NCBI GenBank assembly: GCA_914767715.1
Contig: OU612071.1
Coordinates: 22,069,681 to 22,133,680, forward strand
DNA from: Membranipora membranacea
Lineage: Eukaryota > Bryozoa > Gymnolaemata > Cheilostomatida > Membraniporidae
Length of the DNA stretch: 64,000 bases
Direction: 5' to 3'
Shown: one piece after another, positions 1 to 12,069 of the stretch
Position numbering within the stretch: the first letter of the stretch is position 1
Layout: every line of letters begins with the position of its first letter
Position numbers and translations under genes: made by a program
The notes under the pieces: model-generated
Database searches by the model: none
The model's input: the letters and a program-made list of their open reading frames with translations, nothing else
What the model was told of the DNA's origin: nothing

Positions 1-499
1 CATGCCAGTTGTTTTGCTAGATTAGGGTCTCTGGGTGTTCCTCTCTTACATATTTGCTGATGCTAGCGTTAATGTCATGGCAGTGCTTGGCGACCGAGAT
101 ATATACTTTTAGCGTGTTATAATGCTAACTGTTCCTAGTTTCTCGTGTCTCTGGGCTACACGGTCCTTCTCAGATGTTACAGTCTTGAAGCGACAACCTT
201 TTTGGTTTTATTTCCAATACATATAATGTCCGTTTGTCTAGTGTTTTTCCACGTCCCGTGAGCGCATCATACAGGATATCTATTGCTTGGTTCCTTTCTC
301 ACCCTCCTTATCAGTCGCCTGAAGAATGAAATATTAAAGTTATTATCAAACTATTATTGTCTACTGGGCAAGATCAAAGATTATTATCATTTATGGTATA
401 TAATTGTATATAGTTGGACTTACTCTCTGAACATTAAGTTTTATCAATTTTGATAATACTCGAGAAACTGAATAACTAATTTTTAAAACCAGAATATAC
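1..499. other. non-coding stretch
   Basis: I see no supported exon here. It probably lies in the intron downstream of the exon that ends at 504 on the minus strand. Confidence 0.4.
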
Positions 500-503
500 T
501 TAC

Positions 504-960
504 GTAGTAGATGGAGTGGTTGTTAAAGCCTCCCCAAATGACTGAATGTAAGCATTGAGCACAAAACCATTCTTTGTTGTAAATTCATCATAATGTATCT
601 TTGTAACAGTAACAGTTAAGATAGCCATGGTAACGATCCGTGAAATAGAAAACAATATTATTGTACTTGACTGCTTACATGGGCTGTCAATTTGAAACGC
701 AGTGGAATCACAGTCTCTCCCGACAGGGTATATTGATGGAGCATTACAGTCAGATTCAGAGCCTGGTACTATCAGCTTGTAGTGAGATTTAGGCTCGGTG
801 ACTTCAAAGGCGAGAAGGGAATAATCGAAAGAATAGGTCTCTAAAAGTTTTCCAAATATAACCCACTGCGATCGTAGTTCTAATATCTTGAGGATTTTTA
901 CAAACTCTGGTAATTCCAGGTACCCTCCACTCAACTTCCATGCGAGGACATGGTGTTTTT
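504..960 (-). CDS. internal exon, unrecognised extracellular-like protein
   Basis: An open frame runs from about 960 down to 504 and ends at a strong donor (ACTAC then GTAAGTATATT, phase 2). The product is about 150 residues, with scattered cysteines (motifs SESDCNAPSI, VGRDCDST and IDSPCKQSS) and a Thr-rich end (EALTTTPST), as in a beta-rich ectodomain. It contains one hydrophobic run (IILFSISRIVTMAILTV) that could be a core strand or a membrane segment. The start is uncertain: a second plausible frame (IENVEIEGAKHKNT) runs just upstream at 960-1045, so an unseen short intron or a frameshift may lie near 950. I do not recognise the family. The clean donor and long open frame support an exon; nothing shows the function. 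Confidence 0.4.
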
Positions 961-1045
961 GTGCTTAGCACCCTCAATTTCCACATTTTCAATGCAATAA
1001 ATAATCTCATCATCATCAAGTACATGGTACTGCTGCTTAACTAGC

Positions 1046-1889
1046 ACCTTTAGTTGGCGAAATAAAAAAAGTCTTGAATTGCAATTAGCTCACCTTAGGA
1101 CTGTAAGTGATGTCCTATACCAGACATGAAAGCTAAATATGACGCCCAACGCAATGATGTCTACAGGTTTCACATTGTTGACACGAACTCCCACTCTACG
1201 CACGAGTTTAGAAAGCTCCCAAACCTGTGTAAGAAAATGATAATAATGTGTATCCGTACATTGATAGAAAAATTATGTATATATATATTATGTTTATTTA
1301 TTAATAAGTAACTTATTATTGCTGTCAGGCTTCGAAAACTGTACTAAAAATCAATGGTTGGGTTTCTCCAACATAGGAAACAACTTGCTCAGCACCTAAT
1401 TGGCCAGAAAGAAATCTACGCCTAGCTCGCAACAAATTTTGGTTGTTTCTCTTATGAGGACATACCACATGAAATCTAACATGATGAATGAATGGGTTAT
1501 TAACGGATATCCAACATTGCTAACTTGTTCAGTCAGCAGAGGGAATTGACACAGCAACTTACCAGAGCCTCATCAGGAAATACAGGAGGTCCAAAATCTG
1601 TATTCTGTCTTCTCCAGCTCTGATAAGTTTAAAAAGTGCACATTTCGCTGACACGTAGCAGCAGCTTTTCTTTGCTCCAAAGCAAAATCAGGTTCCCTTA
1701 GGGTTATCCCCTCATTTAATAGTGTAGGATGACTCTATAGTGTTGGTTTTAAAAAGCATTTTTTAAGCTCGCACCAATGTGCAACAAGGTGCGACTCTCA
1801 AGGTTTCCCCTTTTAAGCAGGTAGGCCTCCATCATTCTCCTAGATCTTTGGTATCTTTTTTTCTCTGCATCAATTAAATCCTGTTTTTT
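1046..1889. other. non-coding stretch
   Basis: This is AT-rich sequence with short open frames only. I see no splice-bounded exon and no repeat structure. Confidence 0.4.
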
Positions 1890-2340
1890 TGTTCGGCTCA
1901 CTGTTTTTCACACCTGCATATCTCTGCTGTGAGAGTGAAGCTATTCTATCTGACTAATAATTTTTTAAACATATTTTCTCATCTCGGTTCATGTTGATGA
2001 TCAACAAATGCTTTTTTTCTGCAAGGAAGCTCGGTACGGCATGGACGTTAATCATTAATATTACACATCGGTTTGATATCATCATTTTGAGCCACAGCAA
2101 ATCCTGGATATTGATCCATATCCTCTAATCATAAGTCATTTTGACGCCACCATCATCATAACACCAGTTCTACACTCACACTGTTGTATTTTTCCGTTTT
2201 GTTGCTGTTCATCTCAGTGATTGCAGTTTTTGTTGAGTTCTGCAGTCTTGATCTCACTTGCCTTATTTTATGTGTTTCTGTTCCCAGCTGATCATGACAC
2301 TCCCCAGCAGGCGGGATGTTTAGAGTTTTTTTTACACTGA
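1890..2340. repeat. segmental duplication copy A, block a
   Basis: This block aligns by eye with 14,600-15,100 in the same orientation. Shared landmarks include ATCTCTGCTGTGAGAGTG, GTTAATCATTAAT followed by TTACACATCGGTTTGATAT, and TTCTACACTCACA. In the other copy the block spans the exon at 14,919-15,106 and its donor. In this copy the exon frame is broken, so it is a decayed duplicate. Confidence 0.75.
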
Positions 2341-2796
2341 TTAATGAAGTAGTGAGACCTATATCATTTGCTCAGTACAAGAGACCGCGATTATATACCA
2401 GTGCACTGCTGGTTACTAATAAGTAAAAAGATCAGAGTTGAGTTTCAAATATATATATGATTAGTCAGCTGTGAAATTATATGTGTCCTTGTGCTCAAAA
2501 AAGTCGTCATCACAATGCTTAGACCATTATCTATATTCTAGACTTTGCTGTTAGCTTGTATAATGGCCTTGTCAGAGCTACATTAGCTATCGATTTGTTT
2601 AGATTTGCATCCTCTTTCAGGTAATAAATTGCGTCACACCAATCGTCCCAATTTCAAGGCCTAGTTTGTGATGATTTTGGTGTACCAGTTGTAAGTAATG
2701 ACATGCATAAAAAAAACTTTGAGCTTAACAGCATTGCGCTGCAAAATAAAATGCTCAAAGATTTGACCGCAGCTACTCTGTCCTATCAAGAAAATT
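2341..2796. other. non-coding stretch
   Basis: No exon is supported here. The region is AT-rich and follows the duplicated block. Confidence 0.35.
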
Positions 2797-3410
2797 TCAA
2801 CATTTTACCATTGATTTGACCCGCATGGTCAGCCCCAGCCTCTCCACTGACATTCCCAACAGCAACAGCAGGTTTAGTATCATTACGAACAAAGCATCAT
2901 GATCTGATCTAGCCCCAGGGTTAGCCACTGGAGGTATCGGCACAACTGTATGTTGTATCTCTGTAGTCGACGGCTTGGACACGATCATAGGAGGTGGACA
3001 CTTGTCTACAGGTTTGTTCTCAGAAGATGGAGGATTCGGCTTCTCGGTTTGGATCTCCTCATACTTGGACATCTATAAACAGATACCATGTAAAAGGTTT
3101 GGCAATTGTGACCGAAAACAATTCCAAGTTTGAGGGGCTGCAGAGAGTTCTCGTTGATACATGAGACCATGTAACCATAGTTAACCATAGGCCAGCCTTG
3201 TCCCACAGCTTCTATACTGATGCATGGAGTGACTTTCCTAGTTGGGGCAGTCTCTGTGGCCAACACTATCACTGTAATCCGACCTTGGCAGCTCTCGCCT
3301 CGCTTGCATCTAGCATGGTCACACAGGTAGCTGTAAGGAACTCTTCTCTTGTGATGTGTTTGTATTTTGCAGGAGTCGGCCCAGTTGTACTTTGGCCAAT
3401 GTAAGTCGAT
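2797..3410 (-). CDS. two-exon 3' end of an unrecognised, possibly membrane-anchored protein
   Basis: The upstream exon (about 3,410 to 3,086) is open and reads through VQLGRLLQIQ, SYLCDHARCKRG, ITVIVLATETAP and GQGWPMVNYGYMV to FGHNCQTFYM, where a donor GTATCT follows in phase 0. The next exon starts after a TTTATAG acceptor with MSKYEEIQTEKPN in phase 0. It is Pro-rich (NPPSSENKPVDKCPPPM, VVPIPPVANPG) and ends at a stop at 2,797 after a hydrophobic run (ALFVMILNLLLLLGMS). The matching phases support one spliced product. A Pro-rich linker followed by a C-terminal hydrophobic segment would suit membrane anchoring, but this is inference. The last 35 residues could also be read in another frame. 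The family is not recognised. Confidence 0.45.
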
Positions 3411-4619
3411 ATCTAACCTGGTAGAGACTCTTTAATCCAGGCATAGTTTTCCTGCCATGGCATGCCAGTTGATGATCTGAATGTCCTAAGCCAGAACCAT
3501 ATTGATTGATATTTGGTGTCGAATCTGATTGGAATATTAAACGAGATTATCTCACCTTTTATTCAACTCATGTCATCCCCATCAGCTGCCATGTATCCTT
3601 GTTTATTTCATCCATAATGGCTATTGACTATTTACTGCGCATACTCCTCCACATAATGCCCATTGGCAGGCTCCACTGGAATATCAACTGCGTTCTTAGC
3701 TCACTGGAGAACCATGACAAGCCAAAGAACCTGACCCGGTAACGATCGAGATATTCAATTGCGTATAACATAGTCAGCTGTTGTTGATGTTATCACTGTC
3801 TTGTGGAGTTGAATCAGGCAGACCAACACTGAATTTTTTTTGTTTATTTAGGTCTTAGACTTGAAATGTATTTGCTGCCATATTTTATTGTTGTCTCCAC
3901 TGCGCCAGTGTCTAACACGTTTAGAACTTGAGAAAGAAACTTCACTAAACCTGTTTTCATGAAGGTCTGCTCACTTGGATGGTATATGAACACTTGTCCT
4001 GAACAAAACTACTTTTGCAATTTATATCCAATAATTTAAAATCTAAGTAGAATCAGACCTCAAGCGCTGCAAAACCCACAAGAATTGACAGAAACATCCA
4101 CGCGATCATGCACACATCAATGCTACAAAATGTCTGTTCAAATGGCACCAAGTGTAATTGACCATGAGCCATACCATATAGATCTCAACCCGAAAACACA
4201 CGCCGCTGACTTTCTTTTCAATCCGAGAAGGTCGGTCTGCCTTCTCCTGGTAGTCTCTTCATACAGGTCCTCATTCCAATCCTAGTCTGAAGCATATCTC
4301 CGTTCAGCCTCCATTGTCAGTGTGTATGTCACAGTCTAAAATATTTTGATATAATTATGACATTTTCCATATTATCTCGCTACTTTTTGAAGGGAACATA
4401 TCAGCCACAGCCACAATATGGATGGGTAGGTTATACACATTCACATTCAATACGTAATGCTAAATTTAGAAAAGCTACAAGTGTCAAAATCTAATTTTCG
4501 AGGGTATGTAGAACCAAGGGGATAACAGCCACCCAGCACGAGACCGACCAAGGACCAACAAGCATTCGAGCAAATGGTGGCTATGATTAAATTTTCCCAT
4601 GAGAGTTTGTCAACCGCCA
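3411..4619. other. non-coding stretch
   Basis: Short open frames occur on both strands, but none has convincing splice sites or family similarity. It is likely intron or intergenic sequence. Confidence 0.35.
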
Positions 4620-4915
4620 TTTTTCAAACATAGTGCACACAAATGTAATGTCAGATCCTGTGCATTTAGCCCTTAATCAAATAACAACTGAGAGACGTCA
4701 CTGCTAGAGTTGAACAGAGAATATAGCAAACATTGATTACTTCTATGCCAATCACCTCCGAATTTGTATGATGCCATTTGTGGACTTTTATAAAAAAGTT
4801 TGGCCGGGTCGTACTCCTCCCGAGTGATCTCTCAAATATCTTGTAAAGTAGGTCTTTTTCCTTGTGGTTAGTGTGACCCAGTAGCTCCGGTTGTATGTGG
4901 CCTAGAATAGCTGGA
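4620..4915 (-). pseudogene. duplicated exon relic, copy A of block c
   Basis: This aligns with 17,905-18,155, sharing ATGTCA..ATCCTGTGCAT, GCCAAT.ACCTC and GTCTTTTTCCT followed by GTGGTTAGTGTGACCCAGT. On the minus strand this copy reads GHTNHKEKDLLYKI, then, after a one-base shift, REEYDPAKLFYKSPQMASYK. The other copy has the same peptides with further frameshifts and stops (EEYDLGKIFTNVKT, GPYKV). The comparison reveals an ancestral coding exon of unknown family that is now broken in both copies. Confidence 0.5.
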
Positions 4916-5219
4916 ACACAGGAAAAAAATATTGGACAATCAGGCTATCAATAACTCATGAGCCTCGCAACTATGCTCATCAATATGTGTACCATAGTCC
5001 CATGAGACCCCAAATAATATGTAAGTAATATAAGTAAAAACTTTTATCTGGGTGATTTACCTGAAACCTTAGAGGCCCCTTTTATAAGAGACATTAAATC
5101 CTAGTCCTTTTGAATATAAAATATCAGAAAGGCCTGTGATGTGATCGAAAAAGCTGCTCTTGTTCAAAAGGTATTATACGGTAGGGAATTGAATTCCAAA
5201 TATTATATGACAACTTCAC

Positions 5220-5790
5220 CGGGAAAACTGAAGAGATAAGAAACGGGTGCGCTATGGAATATTTTTCACTATTTTTGACCATAATTTAGTCAGCAGATTA
5301 CTCTGTGTAACAAGCTTCACTCACCTACTTTTCCTCTCTAAACTTTCGAAGAGCCTCTCAATCTCTCAATTAGCCTCAAATATTTTCCATCGTTTTCCAT
5401 GAGCCTGTATGCCAGGTTTTGGGTTGTGATTGTGTCATTAGGGCTGATTACATTTAATGCAGCAATAGATAAGTTTTTTTTTGTGTTTCTGCCACATCCG
5501 CATCTACCTCAGTTCCAAATTTCAGAGGAGTTTTTACTTTTCGGAGTGCTAGAGTATTGTGCACGCAAGAGACTTTTTCTTTTCACTGGAGAAGTATTAA
5601 ACTAGTTGTGAAATCACTCCAAATTGTGACATCGTGATGACAGATTTTAGAAGTTTCTGCCTGTTATGCTGACAATTAATCTTTGAAAGGTCTCAAACCC
5701 CTAATGATTTAAAATAATATAATAGTAATAATATATAATAATCATTGATCAAGACAGCATTAAATCATGTAGCCAAAGAAATCTTGTGTG
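5220..5790. repeat. segmental duplication copy A, block b
   Basis: This aligns with 15,200-16,510, sharing GTGCGCTATGGA, TTTACTCTGTGTAACAAGC-like sequence, CCATGAGCCTGTATGCCAG, GCCACATCC.CATCTACCTC and GATCAAGACAGCATTAAATC. The coding frame preserved at 15,975-16,150 in the other copy is disrupted here by an expanded T tract near 5,473. Confidence 0.7.
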
Positions 5791-5929
5791 AATGCCTGAA
5801 GTTAACTTCTGAAATCAAAGGTTGAACCATGTTAGGTCAGTGTGGCGTAGTATCTCGAAGCATGAACCATTTGTAATTGTTTGTTAGTAAAATATACTCC
5901 AATTAAAATGCCTGAAAAGGTTTCTACGT

Positions 5930-6101
5930 ACCAGGAGGGGAAGCCACAATTTTTCCACAGAATAATCAGTTCTATAAAGTTGATTCGCTCTTTGTTTGTC
6001 CGGCACTGGCTGAAACCAATTATCCCTAATATGACTGTCAGTATAGGCAAGAGCAGAGCTGCCACATGGTGAACTGTTTGTTTGGCAGCCGTCACCTTCT
6101 G
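5930..6101 (-). pseudogene. decayed paralogue of the transmembrane exon at 7.86-8.09 kb
   Basis: The exon reads VTAAKQTVHHVAALLLPI, then LTVILGIIGFSQCRTNKERI, and ends with ILWKNCGFPS before the donor GTACGT. It aligns residue by residue with the exon at 7,863-8,090 (AAAAQTFTYLAAMFLTVLMV, GLMGISVCRTHREDI, ILWTCLSNPP, donor GTAAGT). Shared features are the AA.QT start, one hydrophobic membrane span, the SxCRTxxE motif just after it, and a Trp near the donor. Two defects mark decay: the upstream peptide ending ISEG is out of frame with the membrane segment by one base, and the distance from Trp to the donor differs by one nucleotide from the paralogue. It was probably a single-pass membrane protein; the family is unknown. 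Confidence 0.5.
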
Positions 6102-6405
6102 ATATATATTCCTCTACCTTTCCAGCTTCAGCCTCCTCCTGTTCATTTGACTGATGGTGTCGGGTTGTGAAGACTATGGTTGTGAAAATCGAACAAACAC
6201 ATTTCTCGGCTTTGACCGTGAAGCAAGATGCAATGTTTTATGCGTCATTGGAAAAGACACAAGACGAGTTAATCCTGCTAACAGAAGAAATTTATAATGG
6301 CTATCTAGAGTATGATGAATGATTGATAGTATTTCTCGTAATGGCACACTGTGTACTATAATGAAAAAAAAACTTCACACGAGGCTAAACCGGCTAACAT
6401 AAGCT

Positions 6406-8155
6406 CATTTCAGCGTATCAGGATTATCTGGCTTAGGATAAAGGAAAGACAGTGGAGCTGAGATCTCTTCAGGAGCTGCTAAAACTCCAAAACATAATAG
6501 ATTAACAAACTTTGAAGCTCTCAATTATTTATTATTAAGTGAGTAACATAAAAATATAGAAAACCTGATAATACCTGTTATTATAGGTACCTATAATATT
6601 GGGAAGTGTCCCATACATGTGTGGGTTTCAACTGTTATTGATTTACAAATTATTAAATAATTCTGGAACATATTCATACCATAAGAGCATGATGATGGAA
6701 CCTTCCTAATTGTTGCCTCCCCTCTTTAGTGTTTAGGATATCTTACTGCAAGGCTCATACTCTCCTCCCCGTGAATGGCCGCCAGCATAACCATTCAATG
6801 AGTAGAAAAGATATGCGCAATGATGGTGACTTTCGTATCTTGAGGAAACTTTCAAGCTTTTTAAATTCTTGCCTGGTCAGTTTTTATGCTTAGAATCTGG
6901 ACTAGTTGTAGATTGAGAGATTAGAAGTTGATATTCTTACCTAGTCTTCATAACCCGATGACCAAAATGGATCATTTTTGGGGCCAAGTGGTTGATGGTG
7001 CTATGCAAATTTATTAATAAAAGAGACAGTATCCATCAATGACTACCATCAGTTTTTGCCATATTTATTTCACTTCTCTGCTAATTAAGCTTAGTTTATG
7101 GTATGCTTTTGCATCTATCTTTGAACCTTCTGAAGTAATTGCAAATTTTGTTTCTTTTTGATTTTTCCTATCAAATGCAGCCCCTTTTTCCAATGTGTTA
7201 AGAAGGTAGACATTAAACATAGCCGGCTTAGTTTGTGAGGTGCTGCTCTCCATGGCCTACAGTCTCCGGTCATTGCTTTTGACCAAACCTGAAAAATCAG
7301 TTAACTTTTGAAATAGACTCTTTCGCAATCTTGAAATCAGCCAATGAAATATTTGAATGAGAAGTAAAATTGATTGTATCGCGATATGACCATTGTTATA
7401 TACTCATTCAAGCTTTATAGGCCACCACTATCTGTTGTCAATACTGTTTGGGAATCCAGCGATTCATTGGCTGACGTCGTCAACTTCAGGTTGTCACGAA
7501 CAGATTTAAGTGCAGTTACGATACACTTTGAAGCAACACTTTACTCAGAATCTGGAATCATAATGAGCAACAACTGATTATACAGTGATAGATATAAATA
7601 AATAAGCAGACAGTTAGAGAAACAGGTTCATTCTATATCGAGTTCTAATTTTCGCTTCACAAATCTGTACGTAAACAGCGTATATTTGACATTTAGCTAT
7701 GGTAGAATTTATTTTTTCAGAATACAAGCCTAAATTATCTAACTCATCTTCTCAGTGCTAGAACTTCGTACGGCACTAATGACATGCATTGTTTACTCCA
7801 AAACATAGCACAGCTTACCTACAAGATAAGAAGGTTGACATTAGTATTGTTATTAACTTACCAGGAGGATTGGAGAGGCAGGTCCAGAGGATGTTGTCTT
7901 CCTCCATGTCTATATCCTCCCTGTGTGTCCTGCATACTGATATACCCATGAGGCCTGATACAACCATGAGTACTGTGAGAAACATTGCAGCTAGATAGGT
8001 GAATGTTTGAGCTGCGGCTGCTAACAGTATCTCTTTGACCGGCCCTTCCGACAATACACTTCCATACGGACATGATTTGATCAACGCTCAAAGGGTTTCC
8101 TTCTTGCGGACGTTTGGCATTTTCAGAAGTAAAGCATTATCATCGTCAGCCATTT
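6406..8155 (-). CDS. single-pass membrane protein, two predicted exons
   Basis: The frame opens at ATG near 8,155 (MADDDNALLLKMPNVRKKE), meets an in-frame TGA near 8,091, and continues as SCPYGSVLSEGPVKEI. A hydrophobic span follows (YLAAMFLTVLMVVSGLMG), then SVCRTHREDIDMEED, ILWTCLSNPP and a strong donor GTAAGT in phase 1. A terminal exon at about 6,478-6,406 starts after TTTTAG in the matching phase and reads APEEISAPLSFLYPKPDNPD to a TGA stop. The predicted topology is a short N-terminus, one membrane helix and a Pro-rich C-terminal tail. The TGA means either that translation starts elsewhere (a different first exon) or that the gene is inactive. It lies in tandem with the decayed copy at 5,930-6,101. 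The family is not recognised. Confidence 0.45.
7065..7253 (-). CDS. small open frame of 62 codons inside an intron
   Basis: An ATG-initiated frame follows an AG and reads MESSTSQTKPAMFNVYLLNT, then LEKGAAFDRKNQKETKF, to a stop at 7,065. It is hydrophilic and Lys-rich, without a signal peptide or membrane segment. It lies between the two predicted exons of the membrane gene, on the same strand. It could be an alternative terminal exon, a separate small gene or a chance frame. No homologue is recognised. Confidence 0.25.
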   Translation of the reverse strand: MESSTSQTKPAMFNVYLLNTLEKGAAFDRKNQKETKFAITSEGSKIDAKAYHKLSLISREVK

Positions 8156-8418
8156 GACATATTCACAAAGATCACATATCGCTAAGTGTTTAACTTAAAA
8201 AAATGCTCCGTTTATACCACATAAAATGTTTAATTTTTTAACTTTTACCACAAAACTTGTCACATGTGAAGCCAACTCCCATGATGGATGACAACACTGG
8301 CATTAGACAAACAATATTACTGGTCTGAGTTGCATGTGATCTGCTTGAGAACTTGTTCTGATGTCAGGCCACTAACAATTTCTTCACATATGTATCGGAT
8401 ATTAATGAATGTACATAC

Positions 8419-8551
8419 CCACACCTCTATTTGCTGGCGAGTGAGGATTGAGAACTTTTCCACAATCTCCTGGATTGACAAATCCTTTGTGTTGGCTTTC
8501 CAGTTTTGCTTATACATCTGAACCTCCATGTAGGAAGTCTCAGTTGAGAGC
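8419..8551 (-). CDS. internal exon, unrecognised
   Basis: A 133-nt open block lies between an AG acceptor (CTTGAAAACAAGTGAAAG-type context) and a good donor (GTGTGG then GTATGTACATT). It encodes LSTETSYMEVQMYKQNW, then DLSIQEIVEKFSILTRQQ and IEVW, a charged and probably helical segment. The phase does not fit the neighbouring exons I can see, so the partner exons are unknown. Confidence 0.4.
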
Positions 8552-8978
8552 CTTTCACTTGAAAACAAGAGATATACATAATGAAAAAGCAGCATGAATA
8601 AAATGCATTATATTAATTAGCATCCATACACAACAGTCTGCTTTGAGAGTAAAGGTACTGTAACCAATACATACAAATAAATATAATATAAACAAATACA
8701 TCTAATCTGACAACATGACTAAACATGCGACACAATGTATACAAAGATGTTTATTCAAAGCTCATCATCAAAAAAGCTGAATACTACAATGAACATCTCA
8801 TTCAACGGCCAAGTAAGTGTTCGAGCCAGTCATGAGATGTCAGATATAGCAACAAAATCTCAAGAGCTTTGAGAATTAAAACACAACACCCGACCGCAAT
8901 CATTTAAGCTGTAATGAAAAAATACAGAATCGCCACGCTCAAAAAGGTCATGGTAATTTTTCAGTTGCTGACTTCCTA

Positions 8979-9017
8979 TGCACTAATGGCTTACACCAGT
9001 GTTAGCCATTAGTGCAT
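8979..9017. repeat. near-perfect 39-bp palindrome
   Basis: ATGCACTAATGGCT and AGCCATTAGTGCAT form the arms, with inner ACAC/GTGT pairing. Such a hairpin is typical of a very short foldback element; no target duplication was identified. Confidence 0.6.
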
Positions 9018-9920
9018 ATTTGGGCAACGGTAAGCTGTGTCAATGTGCAACCTATTTTAGTGTACTTGTTTTTAAGATGTTGTACTTTTAGATATGGTGC
9101 TGCAAATTGCACGTTGCCTGAGTCGGACGTATTACTCAAAAACCAACTGATTTTTAAGTATCACAAATTGTTTATCATCACAATTTGTAAGTTAATGCCT
9201 CCCCAAAATGTTGCTTGGGGTTTCTTAATCCATATGATAAAAGAAGTCTAAAGTCAAATTTGACGTTATGCCATGATGTAAAGTCGTAGCGCGACACTGA
9301 GTTTCCAAAACATGTCAAAACCTATTGTCACTATTGTCCATATAAAAAGACATTACAAGTTCATGTAGCAGAAATGCAGTTAATACATAGAGACTACCCT
9401 TATATCATGCAGCCATAGCAACAATAATGTTCGGTGTTTGATTCGACTTGACAAAAACTGCTTTCAAATTCACATAGTGATAGCTAGACCATCAGTGTTG
9501 ACAATGCTTTGCCCGCACTAACCTGGTTCTGACCAATATTGATGAAAAAAAATGGCGTGCCAGTTGGCAATTTTCAATTATCTCACTCCTAAATTAGTCA
9601 AAATTTTGACAAAACTGCACTTGTACCTGACGAAACGAGACGTAAAAATATGTGAAACCGTACCGAGACTGAAATATTTTTTTCTGTTAGGGATATCCTC
9701 CAAAGCCTTGGTGAGGGCACTGCTTTGTGAAAAAACTGCTCTGTGAGACATTTATGGGTACCTATATTAAAAACACCATTGCTTACCCTATTTTAGCATG
9801 CAAGGCAATTTATTATTTTTTAACAGAATACGTGTACCAGCAAGCCTTTTGTTACAACTTTTACAGTATGTGATAGATATACAAACGATCAATCGATTGG
9901 AGTTTTTTTAAGTTACTTAC

Positions 9921-10097
9921 AGTTAAGATTTTCCCAATAGCTAAATATTTTCTGTCGATGTGTTTGGTTTCGTAAGCACTTGAGGTTATCATCGAAAATA
10001 ATCCATTGCCTGTTTCTGGTACCTCCTCGCCGGTCGGCGGTACAGTCGATTGAACAGGATAAGATCTGGAGATCACTGTTTTACTGTGGAGCCTCAT
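9921..10097 (-). CDS. possible first exon, unrecognised
   Basis: An ATG-led frame (MRLHSKTVISRSYPVQSTV, then PPTGEEVPETGNGLF) runs for 59 codons to a strong donor (CTTAACT then GTAAGTAACTT, phase 0). It has no signal peptide or membrane span. The frame stays open a little upstream of the ATG, so it could also be internal. It is the most upstream exon I can support in the 0.5-10 kb cluster, but its phase does not join cleanly to the exon at 8,551. Confidence 0.35.
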
Positions 10098-12060
10098 GTG
10101 TTGCCCTTCAGCGTTGTAATTGGATAATAAATAAATTTTAAGAGGTGTCCAGTTGTTTATTTACGTTGGTTAACTGCATTTTGATGTACCCATTGGCGTG
10201 TACTACAACACCAAATTGCCTTGTCGCCGGTCCTTTCGGTGTGTCACTTTCTTTCTTTCTGCTAAGAAAAATAACTGTAACTTTAGCGACTCATCTTCTT
10301 GCAGTATTCATGGTGAATTGAGTGTTTGTCGATATCTGATATTATCTGATTTGATTCAGAGACCAATTTGATAGCACTTTTTATCGGTTTTTTGGCAGCC
10401 ATCAAGGCCTTTGATTGGTTAACACAGTGAGTTTTATTTTACGACTGCTTATTCACTATGTTTTAATATTATGTAATATTATATTACATATCAACCTGAA
10501 AGCTCTCTTTTGGAGTAAAAATAAGTCCTATAGTAAATAATTTGGTGATAGATTATAGTAAATATGGATACCACTCATGATGTGGAAAAAAATAAAGTGA
10601 TGGTAAAATATAATAGATGTTTTGTAATATAATAGATATTGAAGTTAACATACGACAGTATATAAGCATTTTTCAATGAATTTTGAGTGACTTGCACAGT
10701 ATGAGCAGAATAAGATTTTGGTATTTGCGCAGTCCTTAAATCAGGAAAAATCAATAATTAACATTTGAACATATTAAGACATTTTATTTGAAAAGTCCCC
10801 TTCAAGAAAAAGTGGCTGGGAAGCTTTGGTCAAACGTTGGTGTGCCTAGCCGAGGCAGGACTCTAAGTATTGGAAGAAAAAATCTAAAGAATATGTCAAT
10901 CATTGCAATGATAGCGCATTTAATTCGTTGTGATTAAAGTTGTAAGCACTCTTCATTCGATTTGGGAGCGCACAACTCATTCAAAGCACGATTAGTCTGC
11001 TGGTTTCCCGCTGATGGTTTTGATATTTCTTATCCAAAAAAATACAGCCAAAAGACCTATTAAACTAACTAAGTGCCCGCTTGTTTACATATACTGTCTT
11101 TGACAAATTACCAAAATAAAATATCAAACTATTTGAATAGGAAAATGGGCATTAACTTATTCTTAATCAAATTTGATATAAGTTTTGTCCTTGCATCTAT
11201 CATAGGCCAAAATAGGCTAATTGAAACATACCTGTGAAGCATTCAGTGTTTTCCCGTCTTTCGCTTTCAACCCAGCATCTCTCGCTAACACTTACTTTAG
11301 TAGATTGGTTAAGTTGTATTCTCAGAGATTTTATTGAGTTACTGACTAGAAGAGTTTAACATATTTGTCCTGTTTGATTGCCAAAAGATACTGTCCGAAT
11401 ATACTATTGCTCAGTTATTAAAACTATGAAAGAAACATGCTGTGGAAAATTACAAAAATACGTCATGGAATATAACCAGAATAGTTGCCATGCCAACAAT
11501 ACTGTAGACCTGAAGGTGTAAAAATAAGTGCCGTTAAAGATAGAAAAGTTACTACCGATTGCTGATATTATTATGTGTGTGGACTCGTGGAGGTAGGAAA
11601 GGTAGTTATGACAACAAGTGTAAAAAAAAATAATTGATGGATTCTAAAAATGGTGAGTAATGTTTGTTCATGATAATTCAGCTGCTGTTGTAGTCAGTTA
11701 GATCCATCACAAAGGCAAGTAAAATTGTTTCAATGTAAACACTGGCATAATATTGAATGATAATTTTTTGACAACACCAAATATTTGTTATGTAAATCAG
11801 AGCAATGATACACATTTTCTATGTATTCAGATTGATTAATAAAATAATCATCAATCAATAATTATTTACCTGGATAGAGTTGTTTTTTAGCAGCCTGTTG
11901 TGCATCAGAATCATCTGACATCCAGTATGGCGGCTGAAAACCTCTAGCATCCTTCAAATGCTTAAGGAAAGCTGATATGGTAACATTTTCATCCTTGCTG
12001 GTTAACCAGCAGAAATGGTCACCTATTTTTTTCAAATGTGTACTGGTTTGTATCGTCTAT
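10098..12060. other. AT-rich non-coding stretch
   Basis: No exon, RNA gene or clear repeat structure was seen across about 2 kb. Open frames are short and lack splice signals. Confidence 0.45.
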
Positions 12061-12069
12061 TTGAGGGAT

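Noticed and set aside
4085-4285. 66-codon plus-strand open frame
   Set aside because: It has no splice sites, start context or similarity, and lies opposite the strand of all supported host exons.
8088-8094. In-frame TGA in the membrane-protein exon as a selenocysteine codon
   Set aside because: No SECIS-like element was identified, and an alternative first exon or decay is simpler.
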